NCBI GenBank assembly: GCA_942486035.1 | Contig: CALNXK010000125.1 | Coordinates: 1,595,001-1,659,000 of the forward strand | Length of the DNA stretch: 64,000 nucleotides | Source of the DNA: Porites lobata | Taxonomy: Eukaryota > Cnidaria > Anthozoa > Scleractinia > Poritidae | Reading direction: 5' to 3' | Part shown: in pieces, positions 19,842-33,200 of the stretch | How the letters are laid out: every line of letters starts with the position of its first letter | Position numbering within the stretch: the first letter of the stretch is position 1 | Position numbers and translations under genes: made by a program | The notes under the pieces: generated by a model | What the model saw: the letters and a program-made list of their open reading frames with translations, nothing else | Told to the model about the DNA's origin: nothing | The model's database searches: none

Positions 19842-21857
19842 AGATCTTGAATTCAGGATTTTGGAAAGCTAGAATATTGAAGTCAGCCAAGATCTTGAAT
19901 TCAGGATTTTGGAAAGCTACAATCTTGAGATCGGCCAAAATCTTGAATTCAGGATCTTGGAAAGCTAAAATCATGAAATCGACCAAAATGTTGAATTCAG
20001 GATTTTTAAAAGCTAAAATCTTGATATCGCGCAAAATCTTGAATTCAGGATTTTAAAAAGCTAAAATCTTAAAATCAGTCAAGATCTTGAATTCAGGAGT
20101 TTGGAAAGCTAAAATCTTCAAATCGGCCAAGATCTTAAATTCAGGATTTTGGAAAGCTAAAATCTTGAAATTGGCCAAAATCTTGAATTCAGGATTTTTG
20201 ACACCAAAAATCTTGTCATCGACCAAAGTCTGGAATTCATGATTTTGGAAGGCTAAAATCCTTAACTCGGCCAAAATCTTGAATTTAGGATCTTGGACAG
20301 CTAAAATCTTGAGATCGACCAAAATCTTGAATTCAGGATTTTGGAAAGCTAAAATCTTGAAATCAGCCAAGATCTTGATTTCAGGATTTCGCAAAGCTAA
20401 AATCTTGAAATCAGCCAAGATCTTGAATTCAGGACTTAGGAAAGCTAAAATCTTGAAATCGTCCAAAATCTTGAATTCAGGATCTGGGAAAGCTAAAATT
20501 TTCAAATCGGCAAAGATCTTGAATTCAGGATTTTGGAAAGTTAAAATCTTCAAATGGGCCAAAATCTTGAATTCAGCATTTTGGAAAGCTTAAGTCTTCA
20601 AATCAGCCAAGGTCTTGAATTCCGGATTTTGGAAGGCTAAAATCTTGAAATCAGCCAAAATCTTGAATTCAGGATTTTGGACAGCGAAAATCTTGTAATC
20701 TGCCAAGATCTTGAATTCAGGATTTTGGAAAGCTAAAATCTTGAAATCACCCAATATCTTGAATTCAGGATTTTGGAAAGCTAAAATCTTGAAATCAGCC
20801 AAGATCGTGAAATCATTATTTTAGAAACCTAAAATCTTGAAATCAGCCAAGATCTTGAATTCAGGATTTTGGAAAGCTAGAATATTGAAGTCAGCCAAGA
20901 TCTTGAATTCAGGATTTTGGAAAGCTACAATCTTGAGATCGGCCAAAATCTTGAATTCAGGATCTTGGAAAGCTAAAATCATGAAATCGACCAAAATGTT
21001 GAATTCAGGATTTTTAAAAGCTAAAATCTTGATATCGCGCAAAATCTTGAATTCAGGATTTTAAAAAGCTAAAATCTTAAAATCAGTCAAGATCTTGAAT
21101 TCAGGAGTTTGGAAAGCTAAAATCTTCAAATCGGCCAAGATCTTAAATTCAGGATTTTGGAAAGCTAAAATCTTGAAATTGGCCAATATCTTGAATTCAG
21201 GATTTTTGACACCAAAAATCTTGTCATCGACCAAAGTCTGGAATTCATGATTTTGGAAGGCTAAAATCCTTAACTCGGCCAAAATCTTGAATTTAGGATC
21301 TTGGACAGCTAAAATCTTGAGATCGACCAAAATCTTGAATTCAGGATTTTGGAAAGCTAAAATCTTGAAATCAGCCAGGATCTTGATTTCAGGATTTCGG
21401 AAAGCTAAAATCTTGAAATCAGCCAAGATCTTGAATTCAGGACTTAGGAAAGCTAAAATCTTGAAATCGTCCAAAATCTTGAATTCAGGATCTGGGAAAG
21501 CTAAAATTTTCAAATCGGCAAAGATCTTGAATTCAGGATTTTGGAAAGTTAAAATCTTCAAATGGGCCAAAATCTTGAATTCAGCATTTTGGAAAGCTTA
21601 AGTCTTCAAATCAGCCAAGGTCTTGAATTCCGGATTTTGGAAGGCTAAAATCTTGAAATCAGACAAAATCTTGAATTCAGGATTTTGGACAGCGAAAATC
21701 TTGTAATCTGCCAAGATCTTGAATTCAGGATTTTGGAAAGCTAAAATCTTGAAATCACCCAATATCTTGAATTCAGGATTTTGGACAGCGAAAATCTTGA
21801 AATCAGCCAAGATCGTGAAATCATTATTTTAGAAACCTAAAATCTTGAAATCAGCCA
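19842..21857 (+). repeat. Tandem duplication of exactly 1,008 bp (21 units)
   Basis: Two adjacent copies meet near 20849/20850. Markers such as AAAGCTAGAATATTGAAG (near 19865 and 20873) and TTTTAAAAAGCTAAAATC (20051 and 21059) are all 1,008 nt apart, which is 21 units of 48. The copies differ at only a few positions by eye, so the event is recent. Less similar relatives lie at 15.4-16.9 kb. Confidence 0.8.
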
Positions 21858-24206
21858 AGATCTTGAATTCAGGATTTTGGAAAGGTAAAATGTAGAAATC
21901 GGCCAAAATCGTGAATTCAGGACCTTGGAAAGCTAAGATTTTCAAATCGGCAAACATATTGAATTCAGGATTTTGGAAAGCTAAAAGCCTGAAATCAGCC
22001 AAGATCTTGCTTTCAGGACTTAGGAAAGCTAAAATCTTGAAATTGTCCAAAATCATGAATTCAGGATCTGGGAAAGCTAAGATTTTCAAATGGGCCAAGA
22101 TCTTGAATTTAGGATGTTGGACAGCTAAAATCTTGAAATCCCCCAAAATCTTGAATTCAGGATTTTGGAAAGCTAAAATCTTGAAATCAGCCAAGATCTT
22201 GAATTGAGGATTTTGGAAAGCTAAAATCTTGAAATCAGCCAAGATCTTGAATTCAGGATTTTGGAAAGCTAAAATCTTGAAATCGGCCAAAATCGTGAAT
22301 TCAGGACCTTGGAAAGCTAAAATTTTCAAATCGGCAAAGATATGGAATTCAGGATTTTGGAAAGCTAGAATCTTGAAATCAGCCAAGATTTTGAATTCAG
22401 GATTTTGGAAAGCTACAATCTTGAAATCGGCCAAAATCTTGAATTCAGGATTTTCGACAGCTAAAATCTTAAAATCGACGAAAATCTTGAATTCATGATT
22501 TTGGAAAGCTACAATTTTGAAATCGGCCAAAATCTTGAATTGAGGATCTTGGAAAGCTAAAATCATGAAATCGGCCAAAATGTTGAATTCAGGATTTTTG
22601 AAAGCTAAAATCTTGATATCGCGCAAAATCTTGAATTCAGGATTTTGGAAAGCTAAAATCTTAAAATCAGTCAAGATCTTGAATTCAGGAGTTTGGAAAG
22701 CTAAAATCTTCAAATCGGCCAAGGTCTTAAATTCAGGATTTTGAAAAGCTAAAATCTTGAAATTGGCCAAAATCTTGAGTTCAGGATTTTTGACAGCTAA
22801 AATCTTGTCATCGACCAAAGTCTGGAATTCAGGATTTTGGAAGGCTAAAATCTTTAACTCGGCCAAAATCTTGAATTTAGGATCTTGGACAGCTAAAATG
22901 TTGAGATCGACCAAAATCTTGAATTCAGGATTTTGGAAAGCTAAAATCTTGAAATCACCCAGTATCTTGAATTCAGGATTTTGGAAAGCTAAAATCCTAA
23001 AATCAGCCAAGATCGTGAATTCATTATTTTAGAAACCTAAAATCTTGAAATCAGCCAAGATCTTGAATTCAGGATTTTGAAAAGCCAAAATCTTGAAATC
23101 GGCCAAGATCTTGAATACAGGATTTTGGATAGCTAAAATCTTGAAATCAGCCAAGATCTCGAATTCAGGATTGTGGAAGGCTATAATCTTGAAATCAGCC
23201 AAGATCTTGAATTCAGGATTTTCGAAAACTAAGATCTTGTAATCGGCCAAAATCTTGAATTGAGGATTTTGCACAGCTAAAATCTTGAAATCGACAAAAA
23301 TCTTGAATTAAGGATTTTGGAAAGCTAAAATCATGAAATCGGCCAAAATGTTGAATTCAGAATTTTGGAAAGCTAAAATCTTGATATCGCGCAAAATTTT
23401 GAATTCAGGATTTTGGAAAGCTAAAATCTTAAAATCAGTCAAGATCTTAAATTCAGGATTTTGGAAAGCTAAAATCTTGAAATTGGCCAAAATCTTGAAT
23501 TCAGGATTTTTGACAGCTAAAATCTTGTCATCGACCAAAGTCTGGAATTCAGGATTTTGGAAGGCTAAAATCTTTAACTCGGCCAAAATCTTGAATTTAG
23601 GATCTTGGACAGCTAAAATCTTGAGATCGACCAAAATCTTCAATTCAGGATTTTGGAAAGCTAAAATCTTGATTTCAGGATTTTCGAAAGCTAAAATCTT
23701 GAAATCGGGCAAAACCTTGATTTCAGGATTTTGGAATGCTAAAATCTTGAAATCAGCCAAGATCTTGAAATTAGGATGTTGGAAAGGTAAAAGCTTGAAA
23801 TCGGCCAAAATCTTACATTCAGGATCTTCGAAAGCTAAGATCTTGAAATCGGCCAAAATCTTGCTTTCAGGATTTAGGAAAGCTAAAAATTTGAAATCGG
23901 CCAAAATCTTGAATTCAGGATCTTAGAAAGCTAAGATTTTCAAATCGCCCAAGGTCTTGAATTCAGGATGTTGGACAGGTAAAATCTTGAAATTGGACAA
24001 AATCTTGAATTCAGCATTCCTGAATGCTAAAATCTTGAAATCGGCGAGAATATTAAATTCAGGATCTTGGAAAGCTAAAATCATGAAATCATTCAAAATC
24101 TTGAAGTCAGGATTTTAAAAATCAAAAATCTTCAAATGGAACAAAGTCTTGACCTCAGGATTTTGGAAAGCTAAAATCTTAAAATCAGCCAAGATCTTGA
24201 ATTTAG

Positions 24207-27200
24207 GATGTTGGACAGGTAAAAGCTTGAAATTGGACAAAATCTTGAATTCAGGATTTTGGAAAGCTATAATCTTGAAATCGGCTAAAATCTTGAATTC
24301 AGGATTTTGCAAAGCTAAAATCTTGAAATCGGCCAAAATCTTATATTTAGGACCATTGAAAGCTAAAATCTTAAGATCAGCCAAGATCTTGAAATTAGGA
24401 TGTTGGAAAGGTAAAAGCTTGAAATTGGACAAAATCTTGAATTCAGGATTTTGGAAAGCTAAAATCTTGAAATCCTCAAAATCTTGAATTCAGGATTTTG
24501 GAAAGCTTAAATTTTAAAATCGGCCAAAATCTTCAATTCAGGATTTTGGAAAGCTAAAATCTTGAAATCAGCCAAGACCTTGAATTGAGCAATTTGTAAA
24601 GCTAAAATCCTTAAGTCAGCCAACATCTTGAGTTCAGGTTTTTGGAAAGCTAAAATCTTGAATTTAGGCAATTTCTTGAATTCAGGATTTTGGAAAGATA
24701 AAATCTTGAAATCATCTGAGAGCCTGAATTCAGGATTTAGGAAAGCTAAAATCTTGCAATCGGTCAAAATCTTGAATTCAGGATTTAGGAAGGCTAAAAT
24801 CTTGAAATCGGCCAAAACGGTGAATTCAGGATTTTGGACAGCTAAAATCTTGAAATCGCGCAAAATCTTGAATTCAGCATTTTCGAAAGTTAAAATCTTG
24901 AAATCAGCTTTCCGAAATCCTGAATCTTGCTTTCATGATTTAAGAAAGCTAAAATCTCGAAATCGGCCAAAATCTTGATTTCAGGATTTTGGAAAGCTAA
25001 AATCTTGCAATCGACCAAAATATTGAATTCAGGATTTTGGAAAGCTAAAATCTTGAAATCGGACAAAACCTTGAATTCAGGATTTTGAAAAGCTAAAATG
25101 TTGAAATCAGCCGAGATCTTGAATTCAGGATTTTGGTGAGCTAAAATCTTGAAATCGACCAAAATCTTGAATTCAGGATTTTGGAAGGCTATAATCTAGA
25201 AATCGGCCAAAATCTTGAAATCAGCCAACCTCTTGAACTCAGGATTTTGGAAAGGTAAAATCTTCAAATCAGCCAAGACCTTGAATTCAGGATTATGGAA
25301 AGCTAAAATCTTAAAATCGGCCAAAATCTTGAACTTAGTATCTTGGAAAGCTAAAATCATGAAATAGGCCAAAATGTTGAATTCAGAATTTTGAAAAGCT
25401 AAAATCTTGATATCGCCCAAAATCTTGAATTCAGGATTCTGGAAAAGTAAAATTATCAAATCTGCGAAGATCTTGAATTCAGGATTTTCGAAAGCTAAAA
25501 TCTTGAAGACGGCCAAAATCTTGAATTCAGGATTATGGAAAGCTAAAATCTTAAAATCGGCCAAAATCTTGAAGTTAGTATCTTGGAAAGCTAAAATCTT
25601 GAAGTCGGCCAAAATGTTGAATTCAGGATTTTGGAAAGCTAAAATCTTGAAATCAGCCAAGAACTTGAATTCAGGATTTTGGAAAGCTAAAATCTTGAAA
25701 TCAGCCACGATCTTGAACTCAGGAATTTGGAAAGGTAAAATCTTTAAATTGGCCAAAACCTCGAATTCAGGATTTTGGAAAGCTAAAATCATGAAATCAG
25801 CCAAGATCTTGCTTTCAGGATTTAGGAAAGCTAAAATCATGAAATCGGCCAAAATGTTGAATTCAGGATTTTGGAAAGCTAAAATCTTGATATCGCCCAA
25901 AATCTTGATTTCAGGATTCTGAAAAACTAAAATCTTGAGATCCGCCAAGATCTTGAGTTCAGGATTTTCGAAAGCTAAAATCTTGAAATCGGGCAAAATC
26001 TTGAATTCAGGATTTTGGAAAGCTAAAATCTTGAAATCGGGCAAAATCTTGATTTCAGGATTTTCGAAAGCTAAAATCTTGAAATCGGGCAAAATCTTGA
26101 TTTCAGGATTTTGGAAAGCTAAAATCTTGAAATCGGCCAAAATCCTACATTCAGGATCTTCGAAAGCTAAAATTTTGAAATCGGCCAAAATCTTGCTTTC
26201 AGGATTTAGGAAAGCTAAAAATTTGAAATCGGCCAAAATCTTGAATTCAGGATCTTAGAAAGCTAAGATTTCCAAATCGGCCAAGGTCTTGAATTCAGGA
26301 TGTTGGACAGGTAAAATCTTGAAATTGGACAAAATCTTGAATTCAGCATTTCTGAATGCTAAAATCTTGAAATCGGCGAGAATATTGAATTCAGGATCTT
26401 GGAAAGCTAAAATCATGAAATCATTCAAAATCTTGAAGTCAGGATTTTAAAAATCAAAAATCTTCAAATGGGACAAAATCTTGACCTCAGGATTTTGGAA
26501 AGCTAAGATCTTAAAATCAGCCAAGATCTTGAACTCAGGATTTTGGAAAGCAAATATCTTGAAATCGGCCAAGATCTTACATTCAGGATCTTCGAAAGCT
26601 AAAATCTTGAAAGCGGCCAAAATCTTGCTTTCAGGATTTAGGAAAGCTAAAAATTTGAAATCGGCCAAAATCTTGCATTCAGGATATGGGAAAGCTAAAA
26701 TCATGAAAACGGCCAAGATGTTGAACTCAGGATTTTGGAAAGCTAAAATCTCTAAATGGGCCAAAATCTTGAATTAAGGATCTTGGAAAGCTAAAATCTT
26801 GAAATTGGACAAAATCTTGAAATCACGATTTTGGAAAGCTAAAATCTTGATATCGCCCAAAATCTTGAATTCAGGATTCTGGGAAACTAAAATCTTGAAA
26901 TAGGCCAAGATCTTGAATTCAGGATTTTCGAACGCTAAAATCTTGAATTCGAACAAAATCTTTAATTCAGTATTTTGGAAAGCTAACATCTTAAAATCGG
27001 CCAAAATCTTACATTCAGGATCTTGGAAAGGTAAAAACTTAAAATCGGCCAAAATCTTACATTCAGGATCTTGGAAAGCTAAAAACTTAAAATCGGCCAA
27101 AATCTTGAATTCAGGATTTTGCAACGCTAAAATCTTGAAATCGAGCAAAATCTTGATTTCAGGAATTAGAAAGGCTAAAATTTTCAAATCGGCCAAAATC

Positions 27201-30200
27201 TTGAATTCAGGATTTTGGAAAGCTAAAATCTTGAAATCAGCAAAGATCTTGAATTCAGGACATAGCAAAGCTGAAATCCTAAGATCGGCCAAAATCTTGT
27301 ATTCAGGATTTTGGAAAGCAAAAATCTTGAAATCAGCCAAGGTCTTGAATTCAGGATTTTGGAAAGCTAAAATCTAGAAATCGGCCAAGATCTTGAATTC
27401 AGGATTTTGGAGAGCTAAAATCTTAAAATTGGACAAAATCTTGAATTGAGGATTTATGACAGCTAAGATCTTGAAATCAACCAAAATCTTGAATTGAGGA
27501 TTTTGGAAAGCTAAAATCTTAAAATCAGGCAAAATCTTGACTTTAGTATCTTGGAAAGCTAAAACATGAAATAGGCCAAAATGTTGAATTCAGGATTTTG
27601 AAAAGCTAAAATCTTGATATCACCCAAAATCTTGAATTCAGGATTCTGGAAAAGTAAAATTTTTAAATCCGCGAAGATCTTGAATTCAGGATTTTCGAAA
27701 GCTAAAATCCTGAAATCAGCCAAGATTTTGAATTCAGGATTATGGAAAGCTAAAATATTAAAATCGGCCAAAATCTTGAACTTAGTATCTTGGAATGCTA
27801 AAATCATGAAATAGGCCAAAATGTTGAATTCAGAATTTTGAAAAGCTAAAATCTTGAATTCAGGATTCTGGAAAAGTAGAAATTTGAAATCTGCGAAGAT
27901 CTTGAATTCAGGATTTTCGAAAGCTAAAATCTTGAAATCGGCCAAAATCTTGAATTCAGGATTATGGAAAGCTAAAATCTTGATATCGCCCAAAATCTTG
28001 ATTTCAGGATTCTGAAAGACTAAAATCTTGGGATCCGCCAAGATCTTGAATTCAGGATTTTCGAAAGCCAAAATCTTGAAATCGGGCAAAATCTTGATTT
28101 CAGGATTTTGGAAAGCTAAAATCTTGAAATCGGCCAAAATCTTACATTCAGGATCTTCGAAAGCTAAAATCTTGAAATCGGCAAGAATCTTGCTTTCAGG
28201 ATTTAGGAAAGCTAAAAATTTGAAATCGGCCAAAATCTTGAATTCAGGATCTTAGAAAGCTAAGAGTTTCAAATCGCCCAAGGTCTTGAATTCAGGATGT
28301 TGGACAGGTAAAATCTTGAAATTGGACAAAATCTTGAATTCAGCATTTCTGAATGCTAAAATTTTGAAATCGGCGAGAATATTGAATTCAGGATCTTGGA
28401 AAACTAAAATCATGAAATCATTCAAAATCTTGAAGTCAGGATTTTTAAAATCAAAAATCTTAAAATGGGACAAAATCTTGACCTCAGAATTTTGGAAAGC
28501 TAAGATCTTAAAATCCGCCAAGATCTTGAACTAAGGATTTTGGAAAGCTACAATCTTAAAATTGGCCAAAATCTTGAATTCAAAATTTTAAAAAGCTAAA
28601 ATCTTTAAATTGGCTTAAAGCTTGAGTTCACGATTTAGGAAGGCTAAAATCTTGAAATCGGCCAAAATCTTGAATTCAGGATTTTGCAAAGCTAAAATCT
28701 TGAAATCAGCCAAGAACTTGAATTCAAGATTTTGGAAAGCTAAAATCTTGAAATCAGCCACGATCTTGAACTCAGGATTTTCGAAAGGTAAAATCTTTAA
28801 ATTGGCCAAAACCTCGAATTCAGGATTTAGGAAAGCTAAAATCTTGAAATCAGCCAAGATCTTGCTTTCAGGATTTAGGAAAGCTAAAATCTTGAAATCG
28901 TCCAAAATCTTGAATTCAGGATCTTGGAAACCTAAAATTTTCAAATCGACCAAGATCTTGAATTCAGGATTTTGGAAAGCTAAAATCTTGAAATCGGCAA
29001 AAATCTCGAATTCAGGATTTTGGAAAGCTAAAATCTTGAAATCAGCCAAGATCTTGAATTCAGGATTTTGGAAAGCTAAAACTTGAAATCGGCCAAAATC
29101 TTAAATTCAGGATTTTGGACAGCTAAGATCATAAAATCGGCCTAAATGTTGAATTCAGGATTTTGGAAAGCTAAAATCTTGAAATCGACCAAAATCTTGA
29201 ATTCAGGATTTTGAAAACCTAAAATCTTAAAATCGGCCAAAAAGTTGAATTTAGGATTTTGGAAAGCAAAAATCTTTAAATTGGCCGAAACGTTGAATTC
29301 AGGATTTTGAAAAGCTAAGATCTTGAAATCAGCCAAGATCTTGAATTCAGGATTTTAGAAAGCTAAAGTCTTGAAATTGGCCAAAATCTTGAATTCAGAA
29401 TTTTAGAAACCTAAAATCTTGAAATCGGCCAAAATCTTGAATTCAGGCAAGATCTTGAATTCAGGATTTTGGAAACCTAAAATCTTTAAATCAGACAAGA
29501 TCTTGAACTCAGGATTATGGAAAGCGAAAATCTTAAAATTGGCCAAAATCTTGAGTTAAGATCTTGGAAAGCTAAAATTTGCAAATCGGCCAAGATCTTG
29601 AATTCAGGATGTCGGACAGCTAAGATCTTGAAATGAGCCGAGATCTTGAATTCAGGATTTTGGAAAGCTAAAATCTTGAAATCAGCGAACATCTCGAATT
29701 TAGGATTATGGAAAGCTAAAATCTTGAAATCAGCCAAGATCTTGCATTCAGGATTTTCCAAAGCTAAAATCTTGAAATCGGCCAAAATGTTCAATTGAGG
29801 ATTTTGGAAAGCTAAAATCTTGAAATCAGCCAAGATCTTGAATTCAGGATTTTGGAAAGCTAAAATCTTGAAATCAGCCAAGATCTTGAATTCAGGATTT
29901 TGGAAAGCTAAAATCTTGAAATCGGTCAAAATCTTAAATTCAGGATTTTGGAAAGCTAAAATCCTGAAATCAGCCAAGATCTTGCTTTCAGGACTTAGGA
30001 AACCTAAAATCTTGAAATCGTCCAAAATCTTGAATTCAGGATCTCGGAAAGCTAAAATTTTTTAAATAGGCCAAGATCTTGAATTCAGGATGTTGGACAG
30101 CTAAAATCTTCAAATCTTCCAAAATCTTGAATTCAGGATTTTGGAAAGCTAAAATCTTGAAATCAGCCAAGATCTTGAATTCAGGATTTTGCAAAGCTAA

Positions 30201-33200
30201 AATCTTGAAATCAGCAAAGATCTTGAATTCAAGATTTTGGAAAGCTAAAATCTTGAAATCAGCCGAGATCTTGAATTGAGGATTTTGGAAAGCTAAAATC
30301 TTGAAATAGGGCAGTTTCTTGAATTCAGGATTTTGGAAATCTAAAATCTTGAAATCAGCTGAGAACCTGAATTCAGGATTTCGGAAGGCTAAAATCTTGC
30401 AATCGGCCAAAATCTTGAAATCAGGATCTTGGAAACCTAAAATTTTCAAATCGACCAAGATCTTGAATTCAGGATTTTGGAAAGCTAAAATCTTGAAATC
30501 GGCAAAAATCTCGAATTCAGGATTTTGGAAAGCTAAAATCTTGAAATCAGCCAAGATCTTGAATTCAGGATTTTGGAAAGCTAAAACTTGAAATCGGCCA
30601 AAATCTTAAATTCAGGATTTTGGACAGCTAAGATCATAAAATCGGCCTAAATGTTGAATTCAGGATTTTGGAAAGCTAAAATCTTGAAATCGACCAAAAT
30701 CTTGAATTCAGGATTTTGAAAACCTAAAATCTTAAAATCGGCCAAAAAGTTGAATTTAGGATTTTGGAAAGCAAAAATCTTTAAATTGGCCGAAACGTTG
30801 AATTCAGGATTTTGGAAAGCTAAGATCTTGAAATCAGCCAAGATCTTGAATTCAGGATTTTAGAAAGCTAAAGTCTTGAAATTGGGCAAAATCTTGAATT
30901 CAGAATTTTAGAAACCTAAAATCTTGAAATCGGCCAAAATCTTGAATTCAGGCAAGATCTTGAATTCAGGATTTTGGAAACCTAAAATCTTTAAATCAGA
31001 CAAGATCTTGAACTCAGGATTATGGAAAGCGAAAATCTTAAAATTGGCCAGAATCTTGAGTTCAGGATCTTGCAAAGCTAAAATTTGCAAATCGGCCAAG
31101 ATCTTGAATTCAGGATGTCAGACAGCTAAGATCTTCAAATGAGCCGAGATCTTGAATTCAGGAATTTTGAAAAGCTAAAATCTTGAAATCAGCGAACATC
31201 TCGAATTTAGGATTATGGAAAGCTAAAATCTTGAAATCAGCCAAGATCTTGCATTCAGGATTTTCCAAAGCTAAAATCTTGAAATCGGCCAAAATGTTCA
31301 ATTGAGGATTTTGGAAAGCTAAAATCTTGAAATCAGCCAAGATCTTGAATTCAGGATTTTGGAAAGCTAAAATCTTGAAATCAGCCAAGATCCTGAATTC
31401 AGGATTTTGGAAAGCTAAAATCTTGAAATCAGCCAAGATCTTGAATTCAGGATTTTGGAAAGCTAAAATCTTGAAATCGGTCAAAATCTTAAATTCAGGA
31501 TTTTGGAAAGCTAAAATCCTGAAATCAGCCAAGATCTTGCTTTCAGGACTTAGGAAACCTAAAATCTTGAAATCGTCCAAAATCTTGAATTCAGGATCTC
31601 GGAAAGCTAAAATTTTTTAAATAGGCCAAGATCTTGAATTCAGGATGTTGGACAGCTAAAATCTTCAAATCTTCCAAAATCTTGAATTCAGGATTTTGGA
31701 AAGCTAAAATCTTGAAATCAGCCAAGATCTTGAATTCAGGATTTTGCAAAGCTAAAATCTTGAAATCAGCAAAGATCTTGAATTCAAGATTTTGGAAAGC
31801 TAAAATCTTGAAATCAGCCGAGATCTTGAATTGAGGATTTTGGAAAGCTAAAATCTTGAAATAGGGCAGTTTCTTGAATTCAGGATTTTGGAAATCTAAA
31901 ATCTTGAAATCAGCTGAGAACCTGAATTCAGGATTTCGGAAGGCTAAAATCTTGCAATCGGCCAAAATCTTGAAATCAGGATTTTGGAAACCTATAATCT
32001 TGTAATCGGCCAAAATCTTGAACTGAGGATTTTGGACAGCTAAAATCTTAAAATCGGCCAAAATCTTGACTTCAGGATCTTGGAAAGCTAAAATTTTCAA
32101 ATCGGCCGAGATCTTGAATTCAGGAAGTTGAACAGCTAAAATCTTGAAATCAGCCAGGATTTTGAATTCAGGATTTTGGAAAGCTAAAATCTTTAAATCG
32201 GCCAAAATCTTGAATTCAGGATTTTGGAAAGCAAAATTTTGAAATCAGCTGAGATCTTCAATTCAGGATTTTGGAAAGCTAAAATCTTGTAATCGGCCAA
32301 AATCTTGAATTGGGGATCTTGCAGAGCTAAAATCTTGAAATCGACCAAAATCTTGAATTCAGGATTTTGGAAAGCTTAAATCTTGAAATCGGCCAAAATC
32401 TTGAATTCAGGATCTTAGAAAATCTCTTATATTAAGGATCTTGGAAAGCTAAAATCTTAAAATCGGCCAAAATCTTAAATTCAGGATTTTGGAAAGCTTA
32501 AATCTTGAAATCGGCCAAAATCTTGAATTCAGGATCTTAGAAAGCTAAAATTTTTTAAATCGGCAAAGATCTTCAATTCAGGATGTTGGACACGTAAAAT
32601 CTTGAATTTGGACAAAATCTTGAATTCAGGATTTCTGAAAGCTAAAATTTTCAAATCGGCCAAAATATTGAATTCAGGATCTTGGATAGCTAAAATCATG
32701 AACTCAGCCAAAATCTTGAAGTCAGGATTTTATAAATCTAAAATATTGAAATCGGCCAAAATCTTGACTTTAGGATTTTGGAAAGGCTAAAGTCTTGAAA
32801 TCGGCCAAAACGGTGAATTTAGGATTTTGGACACCTAAAATCTTGAAATCGCCCAAAATCTTGAATTCAGCATTTTGGAAAGTTAAAATCATGAAATCAG
32901 GCTTTCCAAAATCCTGAATCTTGCTTTCATGATTTTGGAAAGCTAACATCTCGAAATCGGCCAATATCTTGAATTCAGAATTTTGGAAAGCTAAAATCTT
33001 GAAATGAGCCAAGATCTTGAATTCAGGATATTTTACAGCTAAAATCTTGAAATCAGGAAAGATCTTGAATTTAGGATTTTGGAAAGCTAAAATCTTGAAA
33101 TCAGCCAAGATCGTGAATTCAGGATTTTGGAAAGCTAAAATCTTGAAATTAGCCAAGATCGTGAATTCATTATTTTAGAAACCTAAAATCTTGAAATCAG

